Shown here one piece after another: positions 9,239-19,247 of a stretch of DNA of 64,000 bases. Made by a program: the position numbers and the translations under genes. Origin of the DNA: Eudoraea chungangensis (GTDB lineage Bacteria > Bacteroidota > Bacteroidia > Flavobacteriales > Flavobacteriaceae); assembly GCF_029360665.1 (NCBI RefSeq), contig NZ_JARDUB010000001.1, positions 310,001-374,000 on the forward strand, read 5' to 3'. Position 1 is the first letter of the stretch. Each line of letters opens with the position of its first letter. The notes beneath the pieces were generated by a model. It saw nothing but the letters and a program-made list of their open reading frames with translations, did not search any database and had not been told where the DNA came from.

Positions 9239-10825
9239 ATGAAAAAAATTATAAGTTATTTATGTTTAACCCTGCTCTTAGTCTTTACATTTTCATGTAC
9301 AGATTTGGAGATAGAACCGACAGATTCTTTAATAACTGAGGGTTTTGCAGGTGTTGCCAATGTTGAAAGTGAGGTTGAAAATCTTTCCAATATTATAGCC
9401 AGAGGTAACCTGGCGAGTCAAGACGGTCTCTTTGCTTTAAACGAAGTCTCAACGGATGAATACGTGGTAGCCACCAGAGGAACTGATTGGGGTGACAATG
9501 GTAGATGGCTGGCCATTCACAGGCATTCTTGGGATGCAGATTTACAGGATATACGTTTTTGTTGGCAAGAACTAAATAGTGTTACAATAAACGCTACACG
9601 TGTAATTAATCCTCAAAGTACCAATACTGAGGGAGATTTAGTAACGGAAAAGGCACAGGCTAGATTTTACAGGGCTTGGGCGATGACTTGGATACTCGAT
9701 ATGTGGAGACAAGTTCCATACAGAAATGTAGATGCACCAAACAGTGAAATTCCTTCTGTACTTACCGGACAAGTTGCAATAGACAGTATTGTGGCCGATT
9801 TAAATATTGCCATCAGAGATCTTCCAACTGTGACCTCCAGTAACGGTATTGATTTAAAGTCGTCCCCTACAAAGGCTGCCGCAAATCATTTGTTGGCTAA
9901 GTTACATTTAAACAAGCACGTTTATTTAGGCACAAGTCCTGATAATGCCGATATGCAAGTGGTTATTAACGCAGTTAATGCCATAGAAGCTGATGGCTAC
10001 CAACTTGCAGCATCAGGAGACTTTTTTGATATTTTTAGACCAAGTAACGATGTTGAAACAATTTGGTGGTCCCCAGCAGATGCTGGTCCTAGAATTTGGC
10101 CTACATTACACTATAACCTAAATACTCCGAGTAATACTGGAGGTGGCTGGAATGGGTTTACTACACTTTCCGAATTCTACCAGTTATTCGAGGGTAACCC
10201 AGATACCAATTACCAGGGCGATGGTCAGGAGGAGCGTAGAGGTTTTGTTCCTGATCCTTCCACTGTAGATGAAATTAATCTGGGGATTGGTTATGGATTC
10301 TTAATCGGACAACAATATGACGAAAATGGTGCTCCATTAACTGCAAGATCTAATGTTGGTGCTGTTCCTTTAGTATTTACCAAAGAAGTAACCAAGGCTG
10401 AATATTCGTCTCCGGCAGATGATGCCGTATTGGAAACAGATGGTACCAGAATGTTCAAATATCATCCCAACGAAGATGGTGGTGACAGAAGATTGCACAT
10501 TGTGAATTATAGATATGGTGACGCTTATTTAATGAAAGCAGAAGCTATGTTCAGAATGGGTACCGATGTAACCGCTATGATCAATACTTTAAGAACAGTC
10601 AGAGGTGCATCTAGTTTAGCCTCTGTAACTGAAGCTGATTTACTAGCCGAAAGAGGTAGAGAAATGTATGCAGAGGTTACAAGAAGACAAGATTTAATTA
10701 GGTTTGGCCAATACCTGAGAGCCTGGAACCTTAAAGAAGCTAGCGACGCCAATAGGGAGATTTTCCCTATACCAATAGCAGATGTTCTTGCAAATCCTAA
10801 CCTTGTACAGAATCCTGGATATTAA
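9239..10825 (+). CDS. susD: SusD-like glycan-binding outer-membrane lipoprotein
   Basis: A 528-residue RagB/SusD protein that caps the SusC transporter at the cell surface and binds glycan. The leader ends in TFSC with the lipidated Cys20. The rest shows SusD traits: TPR-like helices in the first half (EKAQARFYRAWAMTWILDMW) and the C-terminal RREDLIRFGQ-like segment (TRRQDLIRFGQYLRAWN) ending in the family pattern FPIPIADVLANPNLVQNPGY. No SusE, SusF or extra surface amylase gene follows. A strong terminator lies 26 bp downstream, so this arm is only susCD. Confidence 0.93.
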   Translation: MKKIISYLCLTLLLVFTFSCTDLEIEPTDSLITEGFAGVANVESEVENLSNIIARGNLASQDGLFALNEVSTDEYVVATRGTDWGDNGRWLAIHRHSWDADLQDIRFCWQELNSVTINATRVINPQSTNTEGDLVTEKAQARFYRAWAMTWILDMWRQVPYRNVDAPNSEIPSVLTGQVAIDSIVADLNIAIRDLPTVTSSNGIDLKSSPTKAAANHLLAKLHLNKHVYLGTSPDNADMQVVINAVNAIEADGYQLAASGDFFDIFRPSNDVETIWWSPADAGPRIWPTLHYNLNTPSNTGGGWNGFTTLSEFYQLFEGNPDTNYQGDGQEERRGFVPDPSTVDEINLGIGYGFLIGQQYDENGAPLTARSNVGAVPLVFTKEVTKAEYSSPADDAVLETDGTRMFKYHPNEDGGDRRLHIVNYRYGDAYLMKAEAMFRMGTDVTAMINTLRTVRGASSLASVTEADLLAERGREMYAEVTRRQDLIRFGQYLRAWNLKEASDANREIFPIPIADVLANPNLVQNPGY

Positions 10826-10850
10826 TAAATAAAGTTTAAGTTGATAAAAG

Positions 10851-10881
10851 AACCCTGATTGTAATGATCAGGGTTTTTTTT
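10851..10881 (+). terminator. rho-independent terminator of susCD
   Basis: Arms AACCCTGAT (10851-10859) and ATCAGGGTT (10867-10875) pair perfectly over 9 bp with a 7-base loop. An eight-T run follows at 10874-10881. It separates susCD from the xylose genes. Confidence 0.92.
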
Positions 10882-10943
10882 ATGGTTCCTTGCCACATAG
10901 AACCAAAAGCAATATCTTACCACGTACAAACAAAACTAAAAGC

Positions 10944-12428
10944 ATGTATAATTTGGGTTATGATCTTGGCAGCTCTTCTATCAAAGTTGCACTTGTATCT
11001 TGTACCACGGGTGAGCGTATTGCCGTTGTAAGTGAGCCTAAAAAAGAAATGGAAATGCTGGCCTTAGAAAATAACTGGGCAGAACAGAATCCCGAAGACT
11101 GGTGGTATCATATATGTAATGCTACAAAAAGAATACTAAAAGAAACAAAAACTAATGCCTCAGAAATAAAGGGCATAGGGATTTCTTATCAAATGCATGG
11201 TCTTGTTATTGTAGACAATGAAGGGAAACCTTTAAGAGATTCCATTATTTGGTGTGATGGCAGAGCCGTTTCTATCGGAAATGAGGCTTTTGAAAAGCTG
11301 GGAGAACAAAAATGTTCTGAACACCTCTTAAATTCACCAGCTAATTTCACGGCCTCAAAGCTGAGATGGGTTAAAGAAAACGAACCAGAACTATATTCCA
11401 AAATATACAAGGCAATGCTTCCCGGTGAATTTATTGCCTATAAACTAAGTGGTAAATGCGTTACAACCATTTCTGGTTTATCTGAGGGTATTTACTGGGA
11501 TTTTAAAGAAGGAGAAATTGCACAATGGTTATTAGACTATTACCAAATAGACAAGTCTCTACTAGCGGAAATTCTACCCACTTTTTCAATTCAGGGAACT
11601 GTTACAAAAGGAGCAGCGGAAGCAACTGGCCTGTCCGAGGGAACTCCCATTGTCTATAGGGCGGGTGACCAACCCAACAATGCCCTTTCGCTCAATGTAT
11701 TTAATCCTGGAGAAATTGCGGCTACTGGTGGCACCTCTGGTGTTATCTATGCAGTTACCAATAACCTATCCGTTAAAGAAAGTTCAAGAGTTAATAACTT
11801 TGCACATGTAAACTTTTCTGAAAACCAAACCTCAATAGGCAAGCTTTTATGTGTTAATGGCTCCGGAATAATGTACCGTTGGTTACTGAATAATCTTCAG
11901 GTAAATTCTTATGAAGAGATGAACGATTTGGCAGAAAGTATTCCTATAGGATCTGGCGGAGTTACTATACTACCCTTTGGAAACGGTCCGGAACGTATGC
12001 TAGAGAATAAAAATATTGGCGCTGTAATGGGAAATATTAATCTCAATAAGCACTCAAAAGGACATTTGTGCAGAGCAGCTTTAGAGGGTATAGCCTTTTC
12101 TTTCGTATACGGCATGGAAATTCTAAAATCCGATGGGGTTCGTCCTTCCGTGATAAGAGCAGGAAACGATAATTTATTTAGATCCTCTATTTTTTCTAAT
12201 ACTATTGCTACCTTAATCGACTTTGAAATTGAAATTTATAATACCACAGGAGCTATTGGCGCTGCCAGAGCTTGTGAATTGGTAAATGGTGATTTTGATA
12301 GTTTTGGAAAGCAAATTATAAATAATGACTATGTCATGACCTATAGTCCATCTGCTGATAAAGAGGCCTATAGAAAAGCTTATCGAATTTGGAAAAATGA
12401 ACTTGAAACAACTTTAAACAACAAATAA
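10944..12428 (+). CDS. xylB: xylulokinase (FGGY family)
   Basis: This FGGY sugar kinase would phosphorylate D-xylulose with ATP to xylulose-5-phosphate in the cytosol. From the ATG at 10944 it has 494 residues. An upstream in-frame TTG at 10890 would add 18 residues ahead of the phosphate-binding segment, so the ATG ([17 protein letters not shown]) is preferred. Other signatures are [22 protein letters not shown] and [10 protein letters not shown] in the C-terminal ATPase lobe. The stop is one base before the xylose isomerase ATG, so the two are translationally close. The pairing with xylose isomerase supports xylulose over other FGGY substrates. Confidence 0.92.
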   Translation: MYNLGYDLGSSSIKVALVSCTTGERIAVVSEPKKEMEMLALENNWAEQNPEDWWYHICNATKRILKETKTNASEIKGIGISYQMHGLVIVDNEGKPLRDSIIWCDGRAVSIGNEAFEKLGEQKCSEHLLNSPANFTASKLRWVKENEPELYSKIYKAMLPGEFIAYKLSGKCVTTISGLSEGIYWDFKEGEIAQWLLDYYQIDKSLLAEILPTFSIQGTVTKGAAEATGLSEGTPIVYRAGDQPNNALSLNVFNPGEIAATGGTSGVIYAVTNNLSVKESSRVNNFAHVNFSENQTSIGKLLCVNGSGIMYRWLLNNLQVNSYEEMNDLAESIPIGSGGVTILPFGNGPERMLENKNIGAVMGNINLNKHSKGHLCRAALEGIAFSFVYGMEILKSDGVRPSVIRAGNDNLFRSSIFSNTIATLIDFEIEIYNTTGAIGAARACELVNGDFDSFGKQIINNDYVMTYSPSADKEAYRKAYRIWKNELETTLNNK

Positions 12429-12429
12429 A

Positions 12430-13755
12430 ATGGCATTAATTGGTAATAGAGAATACTATAAAGGTATAGGCGAAATCCGTTATGAAGGTAAAGAATCTGA
12501 CAACCCTTTAGCTTTTAAATACTATAATCCCGATCAGCTAGTTGCAGGTAAAACTATGCGAGAACATTTAAAGTTTGCCGTAGCCTATTGGCATACATTC
12601 TGTGGTGTTGGAGCTGATCCCTTTGGGCCAGGCACACAAGATTTTCCTTGGGACAGACATTCTGACCCAATTGATGCGGCAAAGGCAAAGGCCGACGCAG
12701 CTTTTGAATTTATTACCAAAATGGGTTTTGATTACTACTGTTTTCACGACTATGACTTGGTGAGAGAGGCAGAGAGCTTCTCCGAATCAGAGAGCAGACT
12801 TCATACCATAGTAGACTATTTAAAAGACAAGATGAAGGCCTCAAAAGTAAAATTACTCTGGGGTACAGCAAACTGCTTTTCTAACGCTAGGTATATGAAC
12901 GGTGCCGCTACCAACCCTGATTTTAATGTATTAGCCAGAGCTGGAGGCCAAGTAAAACTAGCCTTAGATGCCACTATTGCTCTAAATGGGGAGAACTACG
13001 TCTTTTGGGGAGGAAGAGAGGGCTACATGTCACTCTTAAATACCAACATAAAAAGAGAGCTTGATCATATGGGCCGTTTTCTTGCCACGGCACGAGACTA
13101 TGCGAGAAAAAAAGGATTCAAAGGTACTTTCTTTATCGAACCAAAACCAATGGAACCAATGAAACATCAATACGATTTTGATGCCGCAACCGTTGTTGGG
13201 TTCTTAAATCAATATGGCTTACAAGACGATTTTAAACTAAATCTGGAAGTGAATCATGCCACCCTGGCAAATCATACCATGCAGCACGAAATGGAGGTTG
13301 CTGCTGCCAACGGAATGTTGGGAAGTATTGATGCCAATCGGGGAGATTATCAAAACGGTTGGGATACAGATCAATTTCCTAATAATATCACGGAAGTAAC
13401 AGAAGCAATGATAACTTTTTTACAAGCCGGAGGTCTCCAAGGAGGTGGGATTAATTTTGATGCAAAAATAAGAAGAAATTCTACCGATTTAGCCGATGTT
13501 TTCTATGCCCATATTGGAGGTGCTGACACTTTTGCCCGGGGCCTTTTAATTGCCGACAAAATTCTGACTTCTTCCCCATACACTAGTCTAAGAGAGAAAC
13601 GTTACGCTTCTTTTGATACTGGTAAAGGATTAGAATTTGAAGAAGGGAAATTAGATTTAAATGACTTATATGATATTGCCAAGATAAATGGCGAAATACC
13701 ATTACAAAGTGGCAAGCAGGAATTATTTGAAAATATAATAAATCAATACATATAA
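12430..13755 (+). CDS. xylA: xylose isomerase
   Basis: A 441-residue cytosolic metal-dependent TIM-barrel enzyme that converts D-xylose to D-xylulose. Recognisable family blocks are FHDYD with catalytic His106 and Asp109, VFWGGREGY (about 191-199), FIEPKPMEP with metal-ligand Glu237 and Lys239, [17 protein letters not shown] and SIDANRGD. The length matches the longer class II isomerases. It starts one base after xylB and is followed 97 bp later by a sodium/solute symporter, which makes a compact xylose uptake and entry module. Confidence 0.96.
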   Translation: MALIGNREYYKGIGEIRYEGKESDNPLAFKYYNPDQLVAGKTMREHLKFAVAYWHTFCGVGADPFGPGTQDFPWDRHSDPIDAAKAKADAAFEFITKMGFDYYCFHDYDLVREAESFSESESRLHTIVDYLKDKMKASKVKLLWGTANCFSNARYMNGAATNPDFNVLARAGGQVKLALDATIALNGENYVFWGGREGYMSLLNTNIKRELDHMGRFLATARDYARKKGFKGTFFIEPKPMEPMKHQYDFDAATVVGFLNQYGLQDDFKLNLEVNHATLANHTMQHEMEVAAANGMLGSIDANRGDYQNGWDTDQFPNNITEVTEAMITFLQAGGLQGGGINFDAKIRRNSTDLADVFYAHIGGADTFARGLLIADKILTSSPYTSLREKRYASFDTGKGLEFEEGKLDLNDLYDIAKINGEIPLQSGKQELFENIINQYI

Positions 13756-13852
13756 GAACTTAACATCTAATTAAAGCAAGGCTATTATAAGTCTTAAAAA
13801 GATTTTATTTACCTTGTTCAAAACCATTACTAAATAACCAACTAGACTAACT

Positions 13853-15505
13853 ATGACTTCTTCATTCGAATTTTGGGATTATTTTATTTTTATTGCCTAC
13901 GCCATCTTAATTTTAGGAGTGGGTTTATATGTCTCTAGAGACAAAAAAGGACATCAAAAAAATGCCGAAGACTACTTTCTTGCGAGCAAATCATTGCCAT
14001 GGTGGGCAATAGGCGCATCGCTAATAGCTGCCAATATTTCTGCGGAACAGTTCATAGGGATGTCTGGTTCTGGTTTTGCCGTTGGTTTGGCAATTGCCTC
14101 TTATGAATGGATGGCGGCCATTACCCTAATTATCGTAGGAAAATATTTCCTTCCCATTTTCATCGAGAAAGGACTTTATACGATTCCAGAATTTGTAGAA
14201 AAAAGATATTCTACCAATTTGAAAACTATTTTGGCTGTTTTTTGGATTGCACTTTATGTGTTTGTCAATCTTGCCTCCGTACTCTACCTAGGCTCTCTAG
14301 CATTGGAAACAATAATGGGAATTCCTATGATCTATGGCGTTATTGGGTTGTCTCTTTTTGCCGCAGCCTATTCTCTTTACGGTGGATTATCCGCAGTTGC
14401 ATGGACAGATGTAATTCAGGTAATTTTCTTAGTTCTTGGCGGACTGGTAACTACTTACCTAGCGCTTAACACCGTTTCAGGCGGGGAAGGGGTCATGTCT
14501 GGAATGCAAATTGTCTTCGACGCCGTACCAGAAAAGTTTGCCATGATTTTAGATGAATCTAATCCGGAATATAAAAACCTCCCCGGAATTGGAGTCCTTG
14601 TAGGAGGGCTTTGGGTCGCAAATCTTTATTACTGGGGTTTTAATCAATACATAATTCAAAGAACCTTGGCCGCTAAATCGCTCAGAGAATCCCAAAAAGG
14701 TATTCTTATGGCAGCCGTTCTTAAATTGATAATTCCGGTTATTGTTGTTGTTCCAGGAATTGCGGCCTACGTAATGATTAATGACCCTTCCATACTTGGA
14801 AGCCTTGGAGAAATGGGAACAAACAATCCTCCGTCAATAGGACAGGCAGATAAGGCTTATCCATGGCTATTACAATTTTTACCTACCGGTCTAAAAGGAG
14901 TAGCATTCGCCGCCTTAGCTGCAGCCATTGTTTCCTCCTTAGCCTCCATGTTAAATTCTACCTCTACTATTTTTACTATGGATATATACAGACAGTATAT
15001 TAACAAAAATGCCTCGGATAAGGCTACTGTAAATGTTGGAAGACTTTCTGCGGCTGTTGCCCTAGTCATAGCAGGTATTATGGCTCCTTTATTAGGCGGT
15101 ATAGACCAGGCCTTTCAATTTATTCAGGAATACACAGGTTTGGTTAGCCCCGGAATATTAGCTGTATTTATGCTGGGATTATTCTGGAAGAAGACGACGA
15201 ATAAAGCAGCAATTATTGGTGCCCTTGTATCCATTCCAATTGCTCTATATTTCAAGGTAGCTCCTAATGGATGGTCTACCAATGCCTTCTTTGTAGATGT
15301 TCCCTTTCTAGATCAAATGGGGTACACAACACTACTAACCATGGGTGTTATTGCCATTGTTAGCTTATCACAGAACAAAGGTGAAGATGATCCTAAAGGG
15401 ATTCCGATTACTAAAGGGCTTTTTAAAACTAGTCCGCTATTCAATATTGGAGCCTTTGCCGTGATGATTATCATAGCCATGCTTTATGCTCTTTTCTGGA
15501 ATTAA
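13853..15505 (+). CDS. sodium:solute symporter (SSS family), probable xylose transporter
   Basis: A 550-residue inner-membrane protein with about 13-14 hydrophobic helices and the SSS fold. Family marks are ADEYFLASKS-like AEDYFLASKSLPWWAIGASLIAANISAEQ near the N-terminus, YGGLSAVAWTDVIQ in the middle and ALAAAIVSSLASMLNSTSTIFTMD, containing the Na2-site serines. It would import a sugar with sodium. It follows xylBA on the same strand, so xylose is the likely substrate, but the substrate cannot be read from the sequence. The 97-bp gap before it holds no hairpin. Confidence 0.9.
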   Translation: MTSSFEFWDYFIFIAYAILILGVGLYVSRDKKGHQKNAEDYFLASKSLPWWAIGASLIAANISAEQFIGMSGSGFAVGLAIASYEWMAAITLIIVGKYFLPIFIEKGLYTIPEFVEKRYSTNLKTILAVFWIALYVFVNLASVLYLGSLALETIMGIPMIYGVIGLSLFAAAYSLYGGLSAVAWTDVIQVIFLVLGGLVTTYLALNTVSGGEGVMSGMQIVFDAVPEKFAMILDESNPEYKNLPGIGVLVGGLWVANLYYWGFNQYIIQRTLAAKSLRESQKGILMAAVLKLIIPVIVVVPGIAAYVMINDPSILGSLGEMGTNNPPSIGQADKAYPWLLQFLPTGLKGVAFAALAAAIVSSLASMLNSTSTIFTMDIYRQYINKNASDKATVNVGRLSAAVALVIAGIMAPLLGGIDQAFQFIQEYTGLVSPGILAVFMLGLFWKKTTNKAAIIGALVSIPIALYFKVAPNGWSTNAFFVDVPFLDQMGYTTLLTMGVIAIVSLSQNKGEDDPKGIPITKGLFKTSPLFNIGAFAVMIIIAMLYALFWN

Positions 15506-15887
15506 TTTTCTCTAATTTTAAAAAATATTGAATACGTCTAGAGTAGCCCTTACTACAAAGATTTTCTGATTCATCGAATTTCATTTTACTTGATTCCAAA
15601 ACGGATTCTTTATGAATCATAATTTCAAAGAAAGACGAATCTACAGATATGTTAATTGTTAAGTTCTGTGGCGAATTTGCACTGAATTGGATAGGATGGA
15701 TGCACAACATCGTGTATTTTTGCATGGAGACAAAAACGGTGGATTTTTCGCTAAGAAATTTCAATAATATCTGTCACGGGAACTACCAGAAATAATAAAT
15801 CTATAAACATAATAGAAAACTGAAACAGCAAGAGTATTAATAGATACTCTCCTATTTTTCTGTCAAAATATTAAAGATTAAATTATT
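15506..15887. other. 382-bp intergenic region, no convincing gene
   Basis: No plus-strand ORF is present. A minus-strand 97-codon ORF overlaps the symporter end and looks like chance. The region holds a TATTTTTG -7-like element (15715-15722) with a TTG 25 bp upstream, which is long for this promoter class, and a hairpin at 15831-15850. It probably contains the end of the xylose transcript and the promoter of the FG-GAP operon. Confidence 0.5.
15831..15850 (+). terminator. small hairpin before the FG-GAP operon
   Basis: AGAGTAT (15831-15837) and ATACTCT (15844-15850) form a perfect 7-bp stem with loop TAATAG, followed by CCTATTTTTC. It could be a weak terminator for the xylose operon or a leader hairpin of the next gene, which starts 38 bp later. 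Confidence 0.35.
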
Positions 15888-18800
15888 ATGTCACAATCTG
15901 CAATAAAAAAAATACTTTATCCTACTCTTATTCTTTTGTTTTTTTGGTCTTGTACTCTGGACAAGAAAAATGAGGAACTGGCTGAGGCAACAGAAAAAAC
16001 CTTATTTACATTACTAACGTCTAACTCAACCAATATCAACTTTATTAATAAGGTTGAAAATCAGAAGAACTTTAACATCTTTAAATACAGGAACTTCTAC
16101 AACGGTGGAGGGGTAGCCATTGGTGATATAAATAATGATGGCATGGCAGACATTTATTTGACTGGGAATATGGTAGAAAATAGGCTGTACCTTAACAAAG
16201 GCAACATGGTCTTTGAAGACATCTCTAAAACAGCAGGCGTTTTAGGCTCCAAACCCTGGTCTACTGGAGTTGTAATGGTAGATATTAATAATGATGGGTT
16301 TTTAGATATCTACGTCAGCAATGCCGGCAATATGGAAGGCAATAACCATGACAACGATCTCTATATAAACAATGGTGATCTAACGTTTTCCGAGAAAGCA
16401 GCGGAATACAATTTAGCGAAAACAGGTTTTTCTACTCATGCTTCTTTTTTTGATTACGATAAAGACGGAGATCTAGATGCATATATTCTAAATAATAGTA
16501 ATATCCCTGTAAGTAGCTTAGGTTACGAGGAACAGCGAGATGTTAGAGCTCAGGACTGGGAAAACGTACCAGATATATTTCGAGGCGTGGGTGATATGCT
16601 ATTGAGAAACGACAACGGTAAGTACGTGGACGTTAGTGAAGAAGCAGGCATTTATGGTAGTTTAATTGGTTTTGGTTTGGGGGTAATGGTAACGGATATT
16701 AATAAAGACTTGTACCCAGATATATACGTTTCTAACGATTTTTATGAAAGAGATTATTTATACATTAATAACAAAAATGGCACCTTTACCGAAGACATAA
16801 AGAATTGGACATCCCATTTGTCCTTGTCGGCCATGGGAATTGATATGGCCGATATTAATAATGATGGGAACTCCGAAATCTTTATTACAGATATGCTACC
16901 CGAGCTAGACGAAAGGGTAAAGTCTGTCATGGAATTCGAAGGCTATAACGTTTTTAAATTAAAACAGAGTAAAGATTTTTACCAGCAGTACATTCAAAAC
17001 ACCCTACAGCTGAATAATGGAAATGAGTCCTTTTCTGAGATTGCATATTTTAGCGGAGTTGACGCAACAGACTGGAGCTGGGCAGGTTTGCTTTTTGATA
17101 TGGACAATGATGGTCTCCGAGATATTTATATTACAAATGGCGTAAACCATGACCTTACCGACCTTGATTTTGTAGATTTCTTTGCCAATGAGATTATTCA
17201 GAAAATGGCCCTAACCGGAAAGAAAGAGTCTATAGATTCTATTATCAATAAAATGCCTGTAAGACCTCAACCTAACTATGCGTATAAAAATAACGGAGAT
17301 TTGACTTTTGAAAACGCCAATAAGTCTTGGGGCTTCGAGATTCCAAGTCTTTCTAATGGTGCGGCCTATGGAGACTTAGATAACGATGGCGACTTAGATG
17401 TTGTAGTTAACAACGTAAATATGGAATCCTTTGTATATGAGAATAATACCAACTCCTACAACGACTACAATTATTTAAAATTGAAATTTGAAGGAGAAGG
17501 GAAAAATAAATTTGCCGTTGGCACCTCAATAAGCCTTTACTATCCAAACAATGAAGTGCTTCAGGAGTTAATCCCTTCAAGAGGGTTCCAATCTTCAATG
17601 GACTATATAATGACCATTGGCTTGGGTAATACCTCTGTCATAGATTCTCTTCGTGTTATTTGGCCAGACTCTCGTACACAGCTTTTTAAGAATGTGGATG
17701 CTAATCAGTTGTTAACTTTAAAACAAACCAATGCGAGTGAAATTTATGTCCCACCTTCCAAAATTACGGTTGTGCCCTGGATAAAAGAGCTGCCAAACAA
17801 CCAGCTTATTAGTCATTTAGAAAATACCTATAACGACTTTGATTACGAAGGACTTATTTATAGACAACTGTCCCAGGAAGGACCTGCTATGGCAATAGGC
17901 GACATAGACGGAGATGGTAATGAAGATGTATTTATTGGAGGAGCTAAGAATCAGCCAGGAATTATCTATAAACATAAAGGAAAAGGCAAAATTGCACCCA
18001 GTATTCAAAAGGCCTTAGAAAATGATGCTTCCTATGAAGACACTGCTGCTGCATTTTTTGACGCAGATAACGACGGAGATCTTGATTTAATGGTGGGTTC
18101 CGGTGGTAACGAAGTAGGAAGTGAAAATACCTATAGGGCCAGATTATATATTAATAACGGATTAGGAAAATTCACCGCTTCCGAAGACAAAATCCCCTCA
18201 GTATTTACCAACATAGCAGTCATTGCACCCTCAGACTTCGACAACGACGGTGACGTCGATGTATTTGTTGGTTCTAGAAGTATTGTTGGCACTTATGGCG
18301 TAGATCCGGAGCACTTATTTCTAATTAATAATGGAGATGGAACTTTTGAAAACGGTACAGAGAGGTATGCTTACGACCTTCGAAATACAGGAATGATTAC
18401 TAGTGCCCAATGGGCGGATATTAATGGAGATGGAAAAAGTGATTTAATCACTACCACCGACTGGGGAAGCCCCAAAATATTTAATAATTCAGGAAGGAGG
18501 CTAATCGCCCATAAATCTTCCCTGGATAGTTTATCAGGTTGGTGGAACGTTGTTGAAACGGCAGATCTGGACAATGATGGAGATTTAGATTTAGTGTTGG
18601 GGAATCAGGGTGGAAATCTTCACTACAAACCGGAAATGGAAAGTCCAATGAAAATGTGGATTAATGATTTTGACAATAATGGCACTATTGAACAAATAGT
18701 TACGCTGCAGCGTGATGGAAAGGACTATCCACATCATCAAAAGAAGGATCTGACAAATCAGATGGTAGCCTTAAAAAAGCAGAATTTAAAAGCCTCTGAA

Positions 18801-19247
18801 TATTCTAAAAAGACCATAGAAGAGCTTTTTCCACAAGAAGTAATTAAAAATTCTATTGTAAAACAGGCCCGAATCTCAGAGTCTATTATTGCCATAAACG
18901 ATGGACTGGGTAATTTTACCTATAAGCTACTTCCTCCTAGAAGTCAACTTTCTTGTATTTGTGGAATAAGTTGTAAAGATATTAATATGGATGGGCATTT
19001 AGACCTTATCTTAGGAGGGAATAATTTTGAATTTAAACCACAATATTCCAGATTGGATGCTGCATATGGCACCGTTTTGTTTGGGAATGGTGCTATGGAT
19101 TTTGAATGGAAAGACTACAATACTTCAGGTTTTTTTATTAGAGAAGAAATAAAACATATTGGCTTGTTTCAAGACAAAACCGGACAACAGTTTCTAATTA
19201 CCGCAATTAATGAAAAAGAACCGAAGATATTCGAGTTTGGTGGATAA
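15888..19247 (+). CDS. FG-GAP/VCBS-repeat lipoprotein with ASPIC/UnbV domain, copy 1
   Basis: A 1119-residue exported lipoprotein (leader ILLFFWSC, Cys22). It carries at least twelve FG-GAP-type repeats with Ca-binding loops such as DINNDGFLDIYV, DLDNDGDLDVVV, DIDGDGNEDVFI and DFDNDGDVDVFV, arranged as two propeller-like halves. Between them (about 540-620) lies an ASPIC/UnbV segment: AVGTSISLYYPNN, SRGFQSS, DSLRVIWPDS. Bacteroidetes encode many such proteins, often near SusCD or haloperoxidase-like genes; their biochemical role is not established. The gene starts an apparent five-gene operon and overlaps its paralogue by 38 bp. Confidence 0.88.
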   Translation: MSQSAIKKILYPTLILLFFWSCTLDKKNEELAEATEKTLFTLLTSNSTNINFINKVENQKNFNIFKYRNFYNGGGVAIGDINNDGMADIYLTGNMVENRLYLNKGNMVFEDISKTAGVLGSKPWSTGVVMVDINNDGFLDIYVSNAGNMEGNNHDNDLYINNGDLTFSEKAAEYNLAKTGFSTHASFFDYDKDGDLDAYILNNSNIPVSSLGYEEQRDVRAQDWENVPDIFRGVGDMLLRNDNGKYVDVSEEAGIYGSLIGFGLGVMVTDINKDLYPDIYVSNDFYERDYLYINNKNGTFTEDIKNWTSHLSLSAMGIDMADINNDGNSEIFITDMLPELDERVKSVMEFEGYNVFKLKQSKDFYQQYIQNTLQLNNGNESFSEIAYFSGVDATDWSWAGLLFDMDNDGLRDIYITNGVNHDLTDLDFVDFFANEIIQKMALTGKKESIDSIINKMPVRPQPNYAYKNNGDLTFENANKSWGFEIPSLSNGAAYGDLDNDGDLDVVVNNVNMESFVYENNTNSYNDYNYLKLKFEGEGKNKFAVGTSISLYYPNNEVLQELIPSRGFQSSMDYIMTIGLGNTSVIDSLRVIWPDSRTQLFKNVDANQLLTLKQTNASEIYVPPSKITVVPWIKELPNNQLISHLENTYNDFDYEGLIYRQLSQEGPAMAIGDIDGDGNEDVFIGGAKNQPGIIYKHKGKGKIAPSIQKALENDASYEDTAAAFFDADNDGDLDLMVGSGGNEVGSENTYRARLYINNGLGKFTASEDKIPSVFTNIAVIAPSDFDNDGDVDVFVGSRSIVGTYGVDPEHLFLINNGDGTFENGTERYAYDLRNTGMITSAQWADINGDGKSDLITTTDWGSPKIFNNSGRRLIAHKSSLDSLSGWWNVVETADLDNDGDLDLVLGNQGGNLHYKPEMESPMKMWINDFDNNGTIEQIVTLQRDGKDYPHHQKKDLTNQMVALKKQNLKASEYSKKTIEELFPQEVIKNSIVKQARISESIIAINDGLGNFTYKLLPPRSQLSCICGISCKDINMDGHLDLILGGNNFEFKPQYSRLDAAYGTVLFGNGAMDFEWKDYNTSGFFIREEIKHIGLFQDKTGQQFLITAINEKEPKIFEFGG

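Noticed and set aside
10890-10943. Upstream TTG extension of xylulokinase
   Set aside because: It adds 18 residues before the conserved N-terminal phosphate-binding strand and begins just after the susCD terminator. The ATG at 10944 fits the family.
15471-15764. Minus-strand 97-codon ORF between the symporter and the FG-GAP operon
   Set aside because: It overlaps the end of the symporter, has no recognisable domain or leader, and its composition looks random. It may be a degraded gene, but nothing supports that.
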